Notes under the pieces: generated by a model | Databases searched by the model: none | The model's input: the letters and a program-made list of their open reading frames with translations, nothing else | What the model was told of the DNA's origin: nothing | NCBI GenBank assembly: GCA_016184125.1 | Contig: JACPDG010000076.1 | Coordinates: 1-64,000 of the forward strand | DNA from: Candidatus Rokuibacteriota bacterium | Lineage (GTDB): Bacteria > Methylomirabilota > Methylomirabilia > Rokubacteriales > CSP1-6 | DNA: 64,000 nucleotides | Direction: 5' to 3' | Part shown: positions 1-9,739 of the stretch, in pieces | Layout of the letters: each line of letters starts with the position of its first letter | Position numbering within the stretch: the stretch's first letter is position 1 | Program-made: the position numbers and the translations under genes

Positions 1-585
1 GTTCACGGACAAGCCGGGCGCGATCAGGCCGCGAGCGACGGTGGTGGGCAAACGAAGGAGCGAGGCCCGGGGCCGGGCGAGGGACGTCCGCGTGGAACGC
101 TCATGTCAACCGGATGGCTCTGGGGCCGGCGGTGAGGATCGATCGCCGAGCCCCAGTCGCTCCAGCAGCGCACGCAGCCGCTGCCCTCCGGGGTAAACTC
201 CCACCAGCCGCCGCCGACCTCAGCCGCGCGGGCACCGCAGAACGGCCAGGGCGACGACCCGTTTCATCGAGGTCGCCCACGAGCGACCCGCCGACCGCGA
301 CGACGGCGGCGACCCATCGCCGGCGACGGGGAGAGCCTCACTATACCGGGGTGGAGCCCGTGCACGAATCGCGTGGTCGAGGAGCGGCCCCCAGAAATTT
401 CGGTCGGTCGAGGGCGGCGGACGAGATAATCTCGAAGAGCCCGACCGCCTCGGGCGTGTCCACTCCGGCAGGCGGCTGACCGACCCTGAACCACGATCGA
501 CAACGACCGTCCGCCGCCGCTCGCAAGGTCCCGACGCGCGTCCGCATCGCTCGCCCGGTTCGGCCGCATCGCGACCGCGAAGCCG
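1..585. other. Stretch without a supported gene
   Basis: No open frame here has a recognisable family. The long frames on both strands have the arginine/alanine-rich composition of shadow frames in GC-rich DNA. Around 356-395 the sequence resembles one arm of the dispersed repeat seen elsewhere (GTGxACGAATCGxGTGGTCGAG), so a decayed repeat copy is likely there. Nothing else is seen. Confidence 0.5.
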
Positions 586-2013
586 GTGCCGCGGCCCGGC
601 GAGTCGTTGCCCGCGTCCTCGGCTCCGCTCGCGGCCGGGCCGCTGTCGGTCCCGTCGCGCGGCCGGCCCGCTCGCGGCGGCAGGCTCCGCGCGTCCCTGT
701 CCGCGTCCATCGCCGAAGGCGCGGCGGCGGAGGTTTTCGCCGCGTGCGCCGGCGGCGCCGTCCTGACCGGCTGGCCGCTCTACCTTGGCGCGAGCCCGCT
801 CGTGATCGGCCTGCTCGGCGCGCTGCCGCTCGCGGCGCAGGTCGTGCAGGTACCCGCTGCCTGGCTGACGCAACGGCTCGGTCCGAAGCCGCTCGCCGTG
901 GTCGCGATCGGTGCGGCGCGGCTCGTGTGGCTGCCGCTGATCACGCTGCCGTTCCTGGACCTGCCGAGCTCGACCGCGCTGGCGCTCTTCGTGGCCGTGA
1001 TCGCCGCCGCCGCCGTGCTCGGCGTCGTGGGCAACAACGCGTGGACGACGTGGATGGGCGACCTCGTCCCTGGACCGATCCGGGGACGCTTCTTCGGCCG
1101 CCGCACCGTGTACCTCAGCATCGCGGGAACGGTCGCGTCGCTCGGCGCGGCCGTCGCGCTCGACACGCTGGCGCCGCGCGGGTGGACGGGCGAGACGCTC
1201 GCCGCCCTCGCGGCCGTTGCGTGTGGCGCCGGTATCGCGAGCCTCTGGCTCCTGCGCCGACAGCAGGCTGCCGGCGTGCCGGCCGAGCGGACGGCGCCCG
1301 AGTGGCGCGCGATCGTCGCGTCGCTCCGCGACCGCGTCGCGCGCCCGTACCTCGTCTACCAGTTCGGCTGGAACGCCGCGGTGGGACTCTCGGCGAGCTT
1401 CTTCTCCTTCCACATGCTCGCGACGCTCGAGACCGGTTTCGTGCTGGCGGCAGCGCACGGCATCGTGGTCGCAGTCGTGCGCATCGTCTCGGCTCCCGTG
1501 GGAGGACACCTGGTCGACCGGTTCGGTGGACGTCCGGTGATCGTGCTCTGCTCGTTCGGCATCGCGCTGGTCCCTGCGATCTGGCTCTTCGCCACGCCGG
1601 GTCGGCTGTGGCCGATCGCGCTCGAGGCGATCGTGTCCGGCGCCCTGTGGAGCTGGCACGGGATCGCGGCCTTCGACCTGTCCATCGACCTCGCTCCGAG
1701 ACGTGAGCGCCCGTTCTATCTCGCGGCGTTCGCCACCGCGGCGGGCATCGGTTTCGCGCTGGCGTCGAGCCTCGCCGGGCTCCTCGCCTCGACGGCGCCG
1801 GCACGGTTCGACGTGCTCGGGGCGTCGTGGACGCCCGTGCACCTGCTGTTCCTGATGTCCGCGCTGGCGCGAGCGAGCGCGGCCGGGCTGGCGTTGCGCA
1901 TCGACGAGCGCCGGGCACGGACGGTCCCCGACCTCGTGCGTGAGATTGCGATCGCGCTGCCGCGACCGTGGCTGCCGCGCGCCGACCGCCGCGCATCCAT
2001 TCCACGAACATGA
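586..2013 (+). CDS. MFS transporter
   Basis: This 475-aa protein is a predicted multi-pass inner-membrane transporter of the major facilitator superfamily; its substrate cannot be told. Hydrophobic segments recur through the chain. The loop GPIRGRFFGRRT (about residues 163-174) matches the charged cytoplasmic loop between TM2 and TM3-type positions in MFS carriers, and VDRFGGRP (about 311-318) is the equivalent loop of the second half, so both six-helix halves are present. The first 45 residues are proline/arginine-rich and unlike a membrane protein. The GTG start at 586 has no clear ribosome site, so the true start may lie further in. The gene is convergent with the RND pump gene and 62 bases from it; no link in function is evident. 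Confidence 0.75.
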   Translation: MPRPGESLPASSAPLAAGPLSVPSRGRPARGGRLRASLSASIAEGAAAEVFAACAGGAVLTGWPLYLGASPLVIGLLGALPLAAQVVQVPAAWLTQRLGPKPLAVVAIGAARLVWLPLITLPFLDLPSSTALALFVAVIAAAAVLGVVGNNAWTTWMGDLVPGPIRGRFFGRRTVYLSIAGTVASLGAAVALDTLAPRGWTGETLAALAAVACGAGIASLWLLRRQQAAGVPAERTAPEWRAIVASLRDRVARPYLVYQFGWNAAVGLSASFFSFHMLATLETGFVLAAAHGIVVAVVRIVSAPVGGHLVDRFGGRPVIVLCSFGIALVPAIWLFATPGRLWPIALEAIVSGALWSWHGIAAFDLSIDLAPRRERPFYLAAFATAAGIGFALASSLAGLLASTAPARFDVLGASWTPVHLLFLMSALARASAAGLALRIDERRARTVPDLVREIAIALPRPWLPRADRRASIPRT

Positions 2014-2075
2014 GGTGCATCGGAGAGAAGGGATCGCGTCCCGTGTCCGGGTCGATCCCGGCGCCGGCCGGCGGG

Positions 2076-5000
2076 CTACGAGTTCGCGACCGGCTCCGGC
2101 GACGAAGCTCCCGCCGCCCGCACCCGCCGCCAGAAGAACACGCGCGACACGGGATGCGCGGCAAGGTACCGCTGCGCGGACTCCATGTAGAGGTAGAGCA
2201 CGGGCGTGATGTAGAGCGTCAGGAGCTGCGAGACCAGGAGCCCGCCCACGACGGCCAGGCCGAGCGAGCGGCGGGCGTCGGCGCCGGCACCGATGCCGAG
2301 CGCGATCGGCAGCGTGCCGAGCAGCGCGGCCATCGTCGTCATCATGATCGGCCGGAAGCGGAGCAGGCAGCCCTGGTAGATGGCGTCGGCGGGCCGGGCC
2401 CCGCCGCGCTCGGCCTCGAGCGCGAAGTCGATCATCATGATCGCGTTCTTCTTCACGATGCCCACGAGCATGATCATCCCCACGAAGCCGTAGACGTTCA
2501 GCTCCGCGCCGAAGAGCAGGAGCGTCGCGAGCGCGCCCACGCCCGCCGACGGCAGGCCGGAGAGGATCGTGAGCGGGTGGATGAAGCTCTCGTAGAGCAC
2601 GCCGAGGATCAGGTAGATCACCAGGATCGTGACCAGGAGCAGCATCCCCTGCCCCTCGAGCGAGTCCCGGAACGCCTGCGCGGCGCCCTGGAACGTCGCC
2701 GAGATCGTCGGCGGGACGCGCAGCTCGCGCTGCACGCTCTCGACCTGCGCGACGGCGTCGGACAGCGAGACCCCGGGCTTCGTGTTGAACGAGATTGTCA
2801 CCGAGGGCAGCTGTCCCAGGTGCGTGACCGTGAGCGGCCCGAGCCCGGGCGTGATCGTCGCGAGCGCCCCGAGCGGCACGAGCCGGCCCCGGCCCGACCG
2901 CACGTAGAGCCGCTCGAGGGCCGTCGGGTCGCGCTGGAAGTCCGGATCGACCTCCAGGATGACCCAGTACTGGTTCGACGGCGTGAAGATGGTCGACACC
3001 TGCTTCGAGCCGTACGCCGCGCCGAGCGCGCTCTCGATCTGGTCCACGTTCACGTCGAGGCTCGCGGCCTTGTCCCGGTGGATCTCGACCGTCACCTGGG
3101 GGCTGGTGATCTGGAGATCGGTGTTGACGTCCTGGAGCCCGGGGAGGCCGCGGAGCCGGTCGAAGAGGATCGGCGTCCAGTGGTACAGCTCCTGCGTGTC
3201 CGGCGCCTGCAGCGTGTACTGGTACGTCGCCTTCGTGAGCAGCCCGCCGATGCGGATGAGCGGGAGGAGCTGCGGGTACACCCGGATGCCCGGCACCGCC
3301 GCGAGCTGGGCCCGCAGCTCCTGGATCACCTGCCCGGCGTGGGGCCGCTGGTCGCGCGGCTTCAGCATCGCGAAGAACCGGCCGTTGTTGAGCACGGTGC
3401 TGGCGCCCGCCGCGCCGATGAACGACATGAGCTGGTGCACGTGCGGGTTCTGGCGGACGACGGCCGCGACCGCCTGCTGGCGCTCCGCCATCGCGTCGAA
3501 CGAGATGTCCTGCGCCGCCTCCGTGAAGGCGAACACGGAGCCCGAGTCCTCCGTCGGGATGAACCCCTTCGGGATGATCGTGAAGAAGTACGCGGTGAGG
3601 GCGAACGTGAGGGCGAGGACGGCCATCGTGAACCGCCGGTGCCGGAGCGTCCACCGGAGCGTCCCGTCGTAGACGCGGAGCATCCCCGCGAAGAACCGCT
3701 CGGACGCCTGGTAGAGCCGGTTGTGCCCGCCGTGCGGCGGGCGGAGGAAGCGGCTGCACAGCATCGGCGTCAGCGTCAGCGACACCACGCCGGAGACGAG
3801 CACCGCGGCCATGATCGTGACCGCGAACTCGTGCAGCAGCCGGCCGACGACGCCGCCCATGAAGAGCACGGGGATGAACACGGCCGCGAGCGAGACGGTC
3901 ATGGAGAGGATCGTGAAGCCGATCTCGCGCGCGCCCCGGAGCGCGGCGTCCATCCGGCTCTCGCCCGCCTCCATGTGGCGGACGATGTTCTCGAGCATGA
4001 CGACCGCGTCGTCGACCACGAAGCCGACGGACAGCGTGAGCGCCATGAGCGAGATGACGTCGATCGTGTAGCCGAACAGGTACATGATCCCGAACGTGCC
4101 GACGATCGACAGGGGCACGGCCAGGCTCGGGATGATGGTCGCCGACAGGTTGCGCAGGAACAGGAAGATGACCATGACCACGAGCGCGATCGTCAGCATC
4201 AGCGTGAACTGGACGTCGTGCACCGAGGCGCGGATGGCCACGGACCGGTCGTAGACGACGTTCAGGTTCACGGACGCGGGGAGCTGCCGGCGGAACGCCG
4301 GCAGCAGCTTCCGGATCGCGTCGACCACCTCGATCGTGTTGGTCCCGGGCTGCCGCTGGACGGCGAGCACGATCGCGCGCTCGTCGTTGAACCACCCCGC
4401 GACCTTGTCGCTCTGGACGCCGTCGACGACCTTGCCGACCTCGGCCAGGCGCACCGGCGACCCGTTGCGGTACGCGACGACCAGCGGCCGGTACGCCGCG
4501 GCGTCGGTGAGCTGACCGGTGGCCTGGACGTTCACCGCCTGGCGGGGCCCGGACAGCGTGCCCGTCGGCTTGTTGACGTTCGCGCGGGCGATCGCCTGCT
4601 CGACCTCGTCGAGGCCGATGCCGCGCGCGGCGAGCGCGCGCGGATCGACCTGCACGCGCACCGCGTACTTCTGCGAGCCGAAGATGAAGACCTGGGCCAC
4701 CCCGCTGATCGTGGAGATGCGCTGCGCGAGGAACGTCTGCGCGTACTCGTCGACCACGTAGAGCGGCAGCGTCGGCGAGCTGAGCGCCATGTAGAGGATG
4801 GGCTGGTCGGCCGGGTTGACCTTCTGGTAGGTCGGCGGCGTCGGCATGTTGGGCGGCAGCAGCGGCGCCGTCTTGGCGATCGCCGCCTGCACGTCCTGGG
4901 CGGCCGCGTCGATGTCGCGGCTGAGCGAGAACTGGATCGTGATGTTCGTGACGCCGAGCGCGCTCACCGACGTCATCGAGTCGAGGCCCGCGATGGTGCT

Positions 5001-5210
5001 GAACTGCCGCTCGAGCGGCGTCGCCACCGCCGAGGCCATCGTCTCCGGGCTCGCGCCCGGCAGGTTCGCGAGGACCTGGATCGTCGGGAAGTCCACGTTC
5101 GGCAGGTCGTTGACGGGCAGGTTCCGGTACGCCATCGCGCCGAACAGGAGGATGGCGGCCATGAAGAGCGTCGTCAGGACGGGACGGCGGATGAAGAGCG
5201 CGGGACTCAC
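2076..5210 (-). CDS. RND efflux pump inner-membrane permease (HAE1 type)
   Basis: A 1044-aa resistance-nodulation-division transporter, the usual length for AcrB/MdtB-type proton-driven drug exporters. The N-terminus (SPALFIRRPVLTTLFM) carries the family's first transmembrane helix. PNVDFPTIQV follows as the start of the porter domain, and the TM4 proton-relay region FVVDDAVVMLEN with paired aspartates lies near residue 400. A second porter domain and a matching helix bundle end near residue 1030. It starts with GTG at 5210 inside the stop of the adaptor gene (GTGA overlap), so the two are translationally coupled. No outer-membrane TolC-like gene is in the window, so the tripartite pump needs one from elsewhere. 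The substrate is unknown; the upstream MarR gene suggests induction by small aromatic or toxic compounds. Confidence 0.93.
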   Translation of the reverse strand: MSPALFIRRPVLTTLFMAAILLFGAMAYRNLPVNDLPNVDFPTIQVLANLPGASPETMASAVATPLERQFSTIAGLDSMTSVSALGVTNITIQFSLSRDIDAAAQDVQAAIAKTAPLLPPNMPTPPTYQKVNPADQPILYMALSSPTLPLYVVDEYAQTFLAQRISTISGVAQVFIFGSQKYAVRVQVDPRALAARGIGLDEVEQAIARANVNKPTGTLSGPRQAVNVQATGQLTDAAAYRPLVVAYRNGSPVRLAEVGKVVDGVQSDKVAGWFNDERAIVLAVQRQPGTNTIEVVDAIRKLLPAFRRQLPASVNLNVVYDRSVAIRASVHDVQFTLMLTIALVVMVIFLFLRNLSATIIPSLAVPLSIVGTFGIMYLFGYTIDVISLMALTLSVGFVVDDAVVMLENIVRHMEAGESRMDAALRGAREIGFTILSMTVSLAAVFIPVLFMGGVVGRLLHEFAVTIMAAVLVSGVVSLTLTPMLCSRFLRPPHGGHNRLYQASERFFAGMLRVYDGTLRWTLRHRRFTMAVLALTFALTAYFFTIIPKGFIPTEDSGSVFAFTEAAQDISFDAMAERQQAVAAVVRQNPHVHQLMSFIGAAGASTVLNNGRFFAMLKPRDQRPHAGQVIQELRAQLAAVPGIRVYPQLLPLIRIGGLLTKATYQYTLQAPDTQELYHWTPILFDRLRGLPGLQDVNTDLQITSPQVTVEIHRDKAASLDVNVDQIESALGAAYGSKQVSTIFTPSNQYWVILEVDPDFQRDPTALERLYVRSGRGRLVPLGALATITPGLGPLTVTHLGQLPSVTISFNTKPGVSLSDAVAQVESVQRELRVPPTISATFQGAAQAFRDSLEGQGMLLLVTILVIYLILGVLYESFIHPLTILSGLPSAGVGALATLLLFGAELNVYGFVGMIMLVGIVKKNAIMMIDFALEAERGGARPADAIYQGCLLRFRPIMMTTMAALLGTLPIALGIGAGADARRSLGLAVVGGLLVSQLLTLYITPVLYLYMESAQRYLAAHPVSRVFFWRRVRAAGASSPEPVANS

Positions 5211-6481
5211 GACGGCTGCTGCGCCTTGACGTCGACGCGCGACCCGGGGAGCAGGCGGAGGTGGCCGTCGGTCACGACGCGTTCGCCCGGCTTCAGGCCC
5301 TGCTCGATCACCACCTCGCGGGCGAGCCGGCGGCCCACCTTGACCGGCCGCGACTCGACGGTGTTGTCCGGCTTCACCACGAAGACGAACGTGCCCTTCT
5401 GCCCGGGCTGCACCGCCGGCGTCGGCACCACGATCGCCCGCTCCGTCGTCAGCGTGAGCAGGACGTCGACGAACTGCCCGGGCCACAGGGCGTGGTCGGC
5501 GTTCGGGAACGTCGCCTTGAGCTGGATCGTGCCCGTGCTCGCGTCCACCGCGTTGTTCATGAACGTGACGGCGCCGACGACGGCCGTCCGGCCGCCGTCG
5601 ACCTGCGCCTCGACCTCCAGGCGGCCGTCGCGCCGGTACTTCCGGAGGTCGCCGAGGTACTGCTCGGGCACCGCGAACGACACGTGGATGGGACGGACCT
5701 GCGCGATGACGACCAGCGGGGTGTCGTCGTTGCCCTTGACGACGTTGCCGGCCTGCACGGTGATGTTGCCGGTGCGCCCTTCCATCGGCGCCCTGATCGC
5801 CGTGTACGCGAGCTGGATGCGCGCGGTGTCGACCATGGCCTGGTTGACCTGGATCGCGGCGCGCGCGTTCTCGACCATCGCCTCGGCCGCCCGGGCCGAT
5901 GCCTTCGCGTTGTCGACGGCGGCGCGGTCGGCCGCGACGGTCGCCTGCAGCGCGAGGGCGTTCGTCCGGAGCTGGTCGTACTGGTCGCGCGCGATCAGTC
6001 CCTGCTCCGCGAGCCGCCGGTAGCGCGCCTCCTGCGTGCGGGCGTTCTCCATCTGCGCGAGGTCGCGCGCGAGATTCGCCTCCGTCTGCGTGACTTCCGC
6101 CCGCCGCTGCGCGAGCGCGGCCTCGGCCGAGCGGAGCGTCGCCCGGTCCTTCGCGACGTTCGCCTCCCACTGCCGGACGGAGGCTTCCATCGGCCGCGCG
6201 TCGATCGTGAACAGCAGCTGGTCCGGCTTCACCTCGTCGCCCTCGGTGAAGTGCACCGTGACGAGCTGCCCGGCGACCTGGGACTTCACCGCGACCGTCG
6301 TGAACGCCTGCACGGTGCCGACGGCCGCGACCTGCACCGGGACGACCTTCTCTTCCGCCGTCGCGACGCCGACGGGCACCGGCGGCGGCGCCGGCCGCGC
6401 CGTCTGGGCGGTGGTGCGCTCGCACGCGCCGACCGCCCCGGCGACCGCGACGAGGGCGAGCGCGGCGAGCGCGCGCCTCAC
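5207..6481 (-). CDS. RND efflux periplasmic adaptor lipoprotein
   Basis: A 424-aa membrane fusion protein linking the RND permease to an outer-membrane channel. A lipoprotein signal ends in VGAC with the lipid-bearing cysteine at residue 20. It is followed by the biotinyl-lipoyl-like half motif (QVAAVGTVQAF), a long alpha-hairpin rich in alanine, glutamine and arginine (about residues 95-190), the second lipoyl half (IRAPMEGRTGNI), and beta-barrel and membrane-proximal domains ending in KPGERVVTDG. The start is GTG at 6481 and overlaps the MarR stop as GTGA; the stop overlaps the permease start in the same way. The order marR-adaptor-permease is typical of a locally regulated efflux operon. 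Confidence 0.93.
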   Translation of the reverse strand: MRRALAALALVAVAGAVGACERTTAQTARPAPPPVPVGVATAEEKVVPVQVAAVGTVQAFTTVAVKSQVAGQLVTVHFTEGDEVKPDQLLFTIDARPMEASVRQWEANVAKDRATLRSAEAALAQRRAEVTQTEANLARDLAQMENARTQEARYRRLAEQGLIARDQYDQLRTNALALQATVAADRAAVDNAKASARAAEAMVENARAAIQVNQAMVDTARIQLAYTAIRAPMEGRTGNITVQAGNVVKGNDDTPLVVIAQVRPIHVSFAVPEQYLGDLRKYRRDGRLEVEAQVDGGRTAVVGAVTFMNNAVDASTGTIQLKATFPNADHALWPGQFVDVLLTLTTERAIVVPTPAVQPGQKGTFVFVVKPDNTVESRPVKVGRRLAREVVIEQGLKPGERVVTDGHLRLLPGSRVDVKAQQPS

Positions 6482-6945
6482 GACCTCGCGGCCTCCGCGG
6501 CCGCGTCGACGAGCGCTTCCAGTCCCCTGATGACGCGCCGCCGGTCCTCGGCCGGCATCCGCTTCAGCACGTCTTCGAGTCCTCTGATCTGCATCGTGTG
6601 AAGCTCCTGCACGAGGGCCCGGCCCTGGCGGGTCGGCTCGAGGAGGTACACGCGGCGGTCCGCGGGGTGGTCGGCGCGCGACACGAAGTGCTTCTCCTCG
6701 AGGCGATCGATGATGTGCGTGACGGCGGGCAGGGTGACGCCGAACGCCTTGGCGACGTCACCCATGTGGCAGCCGGGATGGTCGACGACGTGGAAGAGCA
6801 CCTGCGACTGCGCGTACGTGAGGTCCAGCTCGGAGGCGCGCTGCCAGAGGAGCTGCCGGAACGTGGTGCTCCCCAGCGCGTTCAGCAGGTCGAGCAACCG
6901 CTGCGCTTCGGCCGATCGGCTCCGGGCGGACCGCGAGGTGGCCAC
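6478..6945 (-). CDS. MarR-family transcriptional regulator
   Basis: A 155-aa winged-helix repressor of the MarR family. The wHTH core runs from about residue 45 to 115. VTLPAVTHIIDRLEEK is the recognition helix region, and DRRVYLLEPTRQG is the wing with the conserved DxR. It is the first gene of the efflux operon and very likely represses it until a ligand binds. A sigma70-type promoter containing a dyad lies directly in front (6954-6982), which implies autoregulation. The GTG start at 6945 is only about 9 bases from the -10 box and has no ribosome site, so the message looks leaderless. The ligand cannot be predicted. Confidence 0.9.
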   Translation of the reverse strand: MATSRSARSRSAEAQRLLDLLNALGSTTFRQLLWQRASELDLTYAQSQVLFHVVDHPGCHMGDVAKAFGVTLPAVTHIIDRLEEKHFVSRADHPADRRVYLLEPTRQGRALVQELHTMQIRGLEDVLKRMPAEDRRRVIRGLEALVDAAAEAARS

Positions 6946-6953
6946 GACCGCAA

Positions 6954-6982
6954 ACAGTATACGACCTAAACTATCAGGTCAA
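6954..6982 (-). promoter_or_regulatory. Promoter and MarR operator of the efflux operon
   Basis: On the minus strand, TTGACC (6982-6977), a 17-base spacer and TACTGT (6959-6954) form a strong sigma70-type promoter. The dyad GACCT-N8-AGGTC (6980-6963) overlaps the -35 box and spacer, the expected place for a MarR repressor site. The transcription start would fall at about 6947, next to the GTG start at 6945. Confidence 0.65.
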
Positions 6983-7544
6983 TTAAGGGAGGCGGCGGCC
7001 CGGACCGGCACCTCGGCTCGAAGCCACCCCGTTCCGGAGAATCACGACCGTCGTGCCTCTCGTCGCGAGCGCTCCCCACCATGCTGGGCGGGCTCCCGGG
7101 AATGCAGCGGTTGTTCAAGCGCAAGCGCGAGGACCTCGTGCCCCAGGTCGAGGCCGTGATCTCCGCGATGGATTTCTTCGACAGGGCGGCCGGCGCCCAG
7201 GTCATCTTCATCGAGTCGCCGACCTTCGGTGCGGGCACGGCCCGGATCGCGCTCCGGGTCGAGCACGCGACGCCGACCTCATCCGCCGGGCGCGTCCCCG
7301 CCCGGACGGCGGGTCGCGTCTTGTCTGCAGTCAGCGGCATCGACCCCTGCGCATGCGCGCAGATGCGAGGCCAGCGACAGGCTGGCCGACTCGACGCGAT
7401 CGTCGGCGCCTTTCGACATTCTCGTCGAGCCGACGGGTATCCGTGCGACACGCACGTCGCAAGTCGCAAGAATACCGATCGGAAGGCCGCGGCGTGTGTG
7501 GCCTGCGTGATGCAGTCCAGCTGGAGCGCGCACGAAGGGTCGTG
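6983..7544. other. Degenerate intergenic stretch
   Basis: No intact gene is recognised. A plus-strand frame from 7081 reads about 60 protein-like residues (QVEAVISAMDFFDRAAGAQV and onward), then loses coding character. It matches no family I know and has no ribosome site, so I do not call it a gene. The region lies just beyond the break point of the hydantoinase remnant and is probably decayed sequence. Confidence 0.4.
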
Positions 7545-8118
7545 CACCTCGCACGTAGACACCCCGGTGACGGTCGCGGATCTCGTCGGCGACGAGCCGC
7601 TCGTGCGTGCCGTCGACGAAGCTGTAGAGGAAGCAGACGGCGATCGATTCCACGTCGCCCGTCGACGCGAGCGCGTCGAGCGCCGCGCGGACCTCGTCCA
7701 CCGCCAGCTTGTCGAGGAAGGTGCCGTCGGGCAGCAGCCGCTCGCGCACTTCGAACCGGAGGTCGCGGGAGACGAGCGGGCGGGCTTTGTCGGCCTGGAG
7801 GTCGTAGAGATCGGGACGCTTCTGCCGGGCGATCTCGAGCAGATCGCGGAACCCGCGCGTGGTGATCAGCGCGGTGCGCGCGCCCTTCTTCTCGATCAGC
7901 GCGTTCGTGGCCACGGTCGTGCCATGCGCGACGAATCCGAGATCCATCGGCCTGACGCCTTCGCGCGCGACGAGGGCGCGCACACCGGCGAGAATGCCCT
8001 CGGAGGGATCGCTCGGCACCGACGCCAGCTTGAAGACCGCGAGGCGGCTCCGCGCGTCGTCCCAGAGCGCGAGATCGGTGAACGTGCCGCCCACATCGAC
8101 GCCGAGCTTGGTCGCCAT
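7545..8118 (-). pseudogene. Truncated hydantoinase/oxoprolinase A subunit remnant
   Basis: The first about 190 residues are a clear N-terminus of the hydantoinase A/5-oxoprolinase family, an ATP-grasping ASKHA-fold enzyme of about 690 aa. It begins KLGVDVGGTFTDLAL, the phosphate-1 motif, followed by FVAHGTTVATNALIE, GARTALITTRGFRD and CFLYSFV. Similarity stops near ADEIRDRHRGVYV, and the frame then runs through low-quality sequence to 7279. About 500 residues, including the rest of the ATPase fold, are missing and no HyuB gene follows. The ATG at 8118 looks original. This is a dead gene fragment next to an ABC transporter that might once have served it. Confidence 0.8.
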
Positions 8119-8260
8119 GTCAGGGGGCAGCCTTCAGCTCGGGAGGGCGAGTGTGACGGCGACGTCGGGAAGCGGTTGATCGATCGCGACCGCCCGCGGC
8201 GCGCCGGTCAGGAGACCGGCGGCCGCGAGCACTGCGACGAGGACAGCGCGAAACCTCGTG

Positions 8261-9715
8261 CTACTTCGCCTTCTGCGCCCAGTCCGGGTGGTACTCGATG
8301 CCGACCGACTTCATCTCGCTCATCTTCTCGCTCCACAGCGCCTTCTGTTTGTCGCGACCACGCCGCTCGGTGACCTTGTTCCACTCGGCGGCGGCGGAAT
8401 CGAGCGCCTCCTTGGGTGACTTGCGCTTGGCCAGCGCTTCGGTGATCTCGAACGACAGCTTCCGCATGTACTCCGAGGCGCCCGGCAGGATCGGATCGGG
8501 CACCACGTGCGGGAACGTCTTGAGGATGGCGTCGAGGTACTCGTCGGCGCCCGGGAACGCCTTGCGGAACGCCGGCGCCTTGAAGTGCGAGTTCCGCCAC
8601 GGGTCCATGATCGTCTTCGGGTCCATGACGATCTTGAGGCTCTGCTCGGGGTCCGAGATGAGCTCCAGCACCTTCATGGTCGCTTCCTTCTTCGACGAGT
8701 ACTTCGAGACCGCCATGGACCGGCCGGGCGTGAGGTCCGGCCGGTGGACGATCTTGCCGTCGATCTCGGCGCCGGGCACGATCCCGAAACCCGCCTTGCC
8801 GATGATCAGCGACTCCTTCTCGTTGCCGACCCGCTTGCCCGTGGACGTCCACGAGAAGAGCATCGGGACCTCGCCCTTGATCAGCATGGTCTTCGGCTCT
8901 TCCGACTCGAAGAGGAGGACGCCGGGCGGGTAGTACTGGATGGTCTTGACCATCTCCTCGAGGGCACGGACGCCGGCCGGTCCGTTGATGAGGGGCTTCA
9001 TCCCGGCGTCGAAGTACTGGCCGCCGTACGCGAAGAACCGGGGCCGCCACCAGTAATAGGAATAGTTGTTGCCCTTGAGGGAGGCGCCGGCGCCGAAGAG
9101 CTTGCGGTCGGTGCCGTCCCAGCCCCAGCCGTGGAAGAACGCGGCCTGGTCGTCCCACTGCTTCCACGTCTTGGGCGGCGCGAGGTCGTAGCCGTGCTTC
9201 GCCTTGAACTTCTTCTTGTTGTCGGCCCGCTCGAAGGCGGCCTTGTTCCAGAACATGATGTGGACGTCACCGTCGTACGGCATGCTGACGATCTTCCCCT
9301 CGTGCCGGAGCATCAGCTTCTTGTAGACGTCGGGGATGTCGTCCATGGCGAAGTCCAGCTTCAGCTTCTCGATCCACGGCTGCAGCGGCTCCAGGTGGCG
9401 CCCGTAGTCCGGCATGAAGGACGGCCCGAACATGACGAGGTCCCACGGGCTCTTGCCGCTGTTGAACTCGAGCAGGGTCTTGGCCACGTAAGGGTCGAGC
9501 GGGATGACTTCGGTCTCGACCTTGATACCGAGCTTGTCGTAGATCGCCGGCTCGACGAGCGAGAGCGAGTACTTCACGTACTCGGCGTTCACGACGGCGC
9601 GGATCGTGGTGCCCTCGTAGGGCCGCGCCGCCTTGACCTCGGCCACCGGAAGGCCGAGCCATGCCGCGAGCGCGATGACCATTAGCACGACCGCCAGGAT
9701 CGCCAGCTTTCTCAT
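8261..9715 (-). CDS. ABC transporter extracellular solute-binding protein (family 1)
   Basis: A 484-aa periplasmic binding protein of the sugar/oligosaccharide (MalE-like, family 1) type. An uncleaved-looking N-terminal hydrophobic stretch (LAILAVVLMVIALAAWLG) ends near AEVKA, the likely signal cleavage site at about residue 29. The mature part has the family pattern of SPWDLVMFGPSFMPDYG, PYDGDVHIMFWNKAAFE and GEVPMLFSWTS. The start is well supported by AGAGGAG nine bases upstream of the ATG at 9715. It is the last gene of a permease-permease-binding protein operon (11526 to 8261). No ATPase subunit is encoded nearby, so the pump must borrow one. The ligand is unknown. Confidence 0.88.
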   Translation of the reverse strand: MRKLAILAVVLMVIALAAWLGLPVAEVKAARPYEGTTIRAVVNAEYVKYSLSLVEPAIYDKLGIKVETEVIPLDPYVAKTLLEFNSGKSPWDLVMFGPSFMPDYGRHLEPLQPWIEKLKLDFAMDDIPDVYKKLMLRHEGKIVSMPYDGDVHIMFWNKAAFERADNKKKFKAKHGYDLAPPKTWKQWDDQAAFFHGWGWDGTDRKLFGAGASLKGNNYSYYWWRPRFFAYGGQYFDAGMKPLINGPAGVRALEEMVKTIQYYPPGVLLFESEEPKTMLIKGEVPMLFSWTSTGKRVGNEKESLIIGKAGFGIVPGAEIDGKIVHRPDLTPGRSMAVSKYSSKKEATMKVLELISDPEQSLKIVMDPKTIMDPWRNSHFKAPAFRKAFPGADEYLDAILKTFPHVVPDPILPGASEYMRKLSFEITEALAKRKSPKEALDSAAAEWNKVTERRGRDKQKALWSEKMSEMKSVGIEYHPDWAQKAK

Positions 9716-9739
9716 GCGGATCTCCTCTGTGGGTCGGGC

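Noticed and set aside
220..4395. Very long open frames antisense to the MFS and RND genes and, likewise, to many other genes in the window
   Set aside because: They are Arg/Ala/Pro/His-rich mirror frames typical of GC-rich DNA, have no family features, and lie opposite clearly real genes.
7081..7270. Plus-strand gene starting near 7081
   Set aside because: About 60 residues look protein-like, but there is no family, ribosome site or defined end. I kept it only as part of a degenerate stretch.
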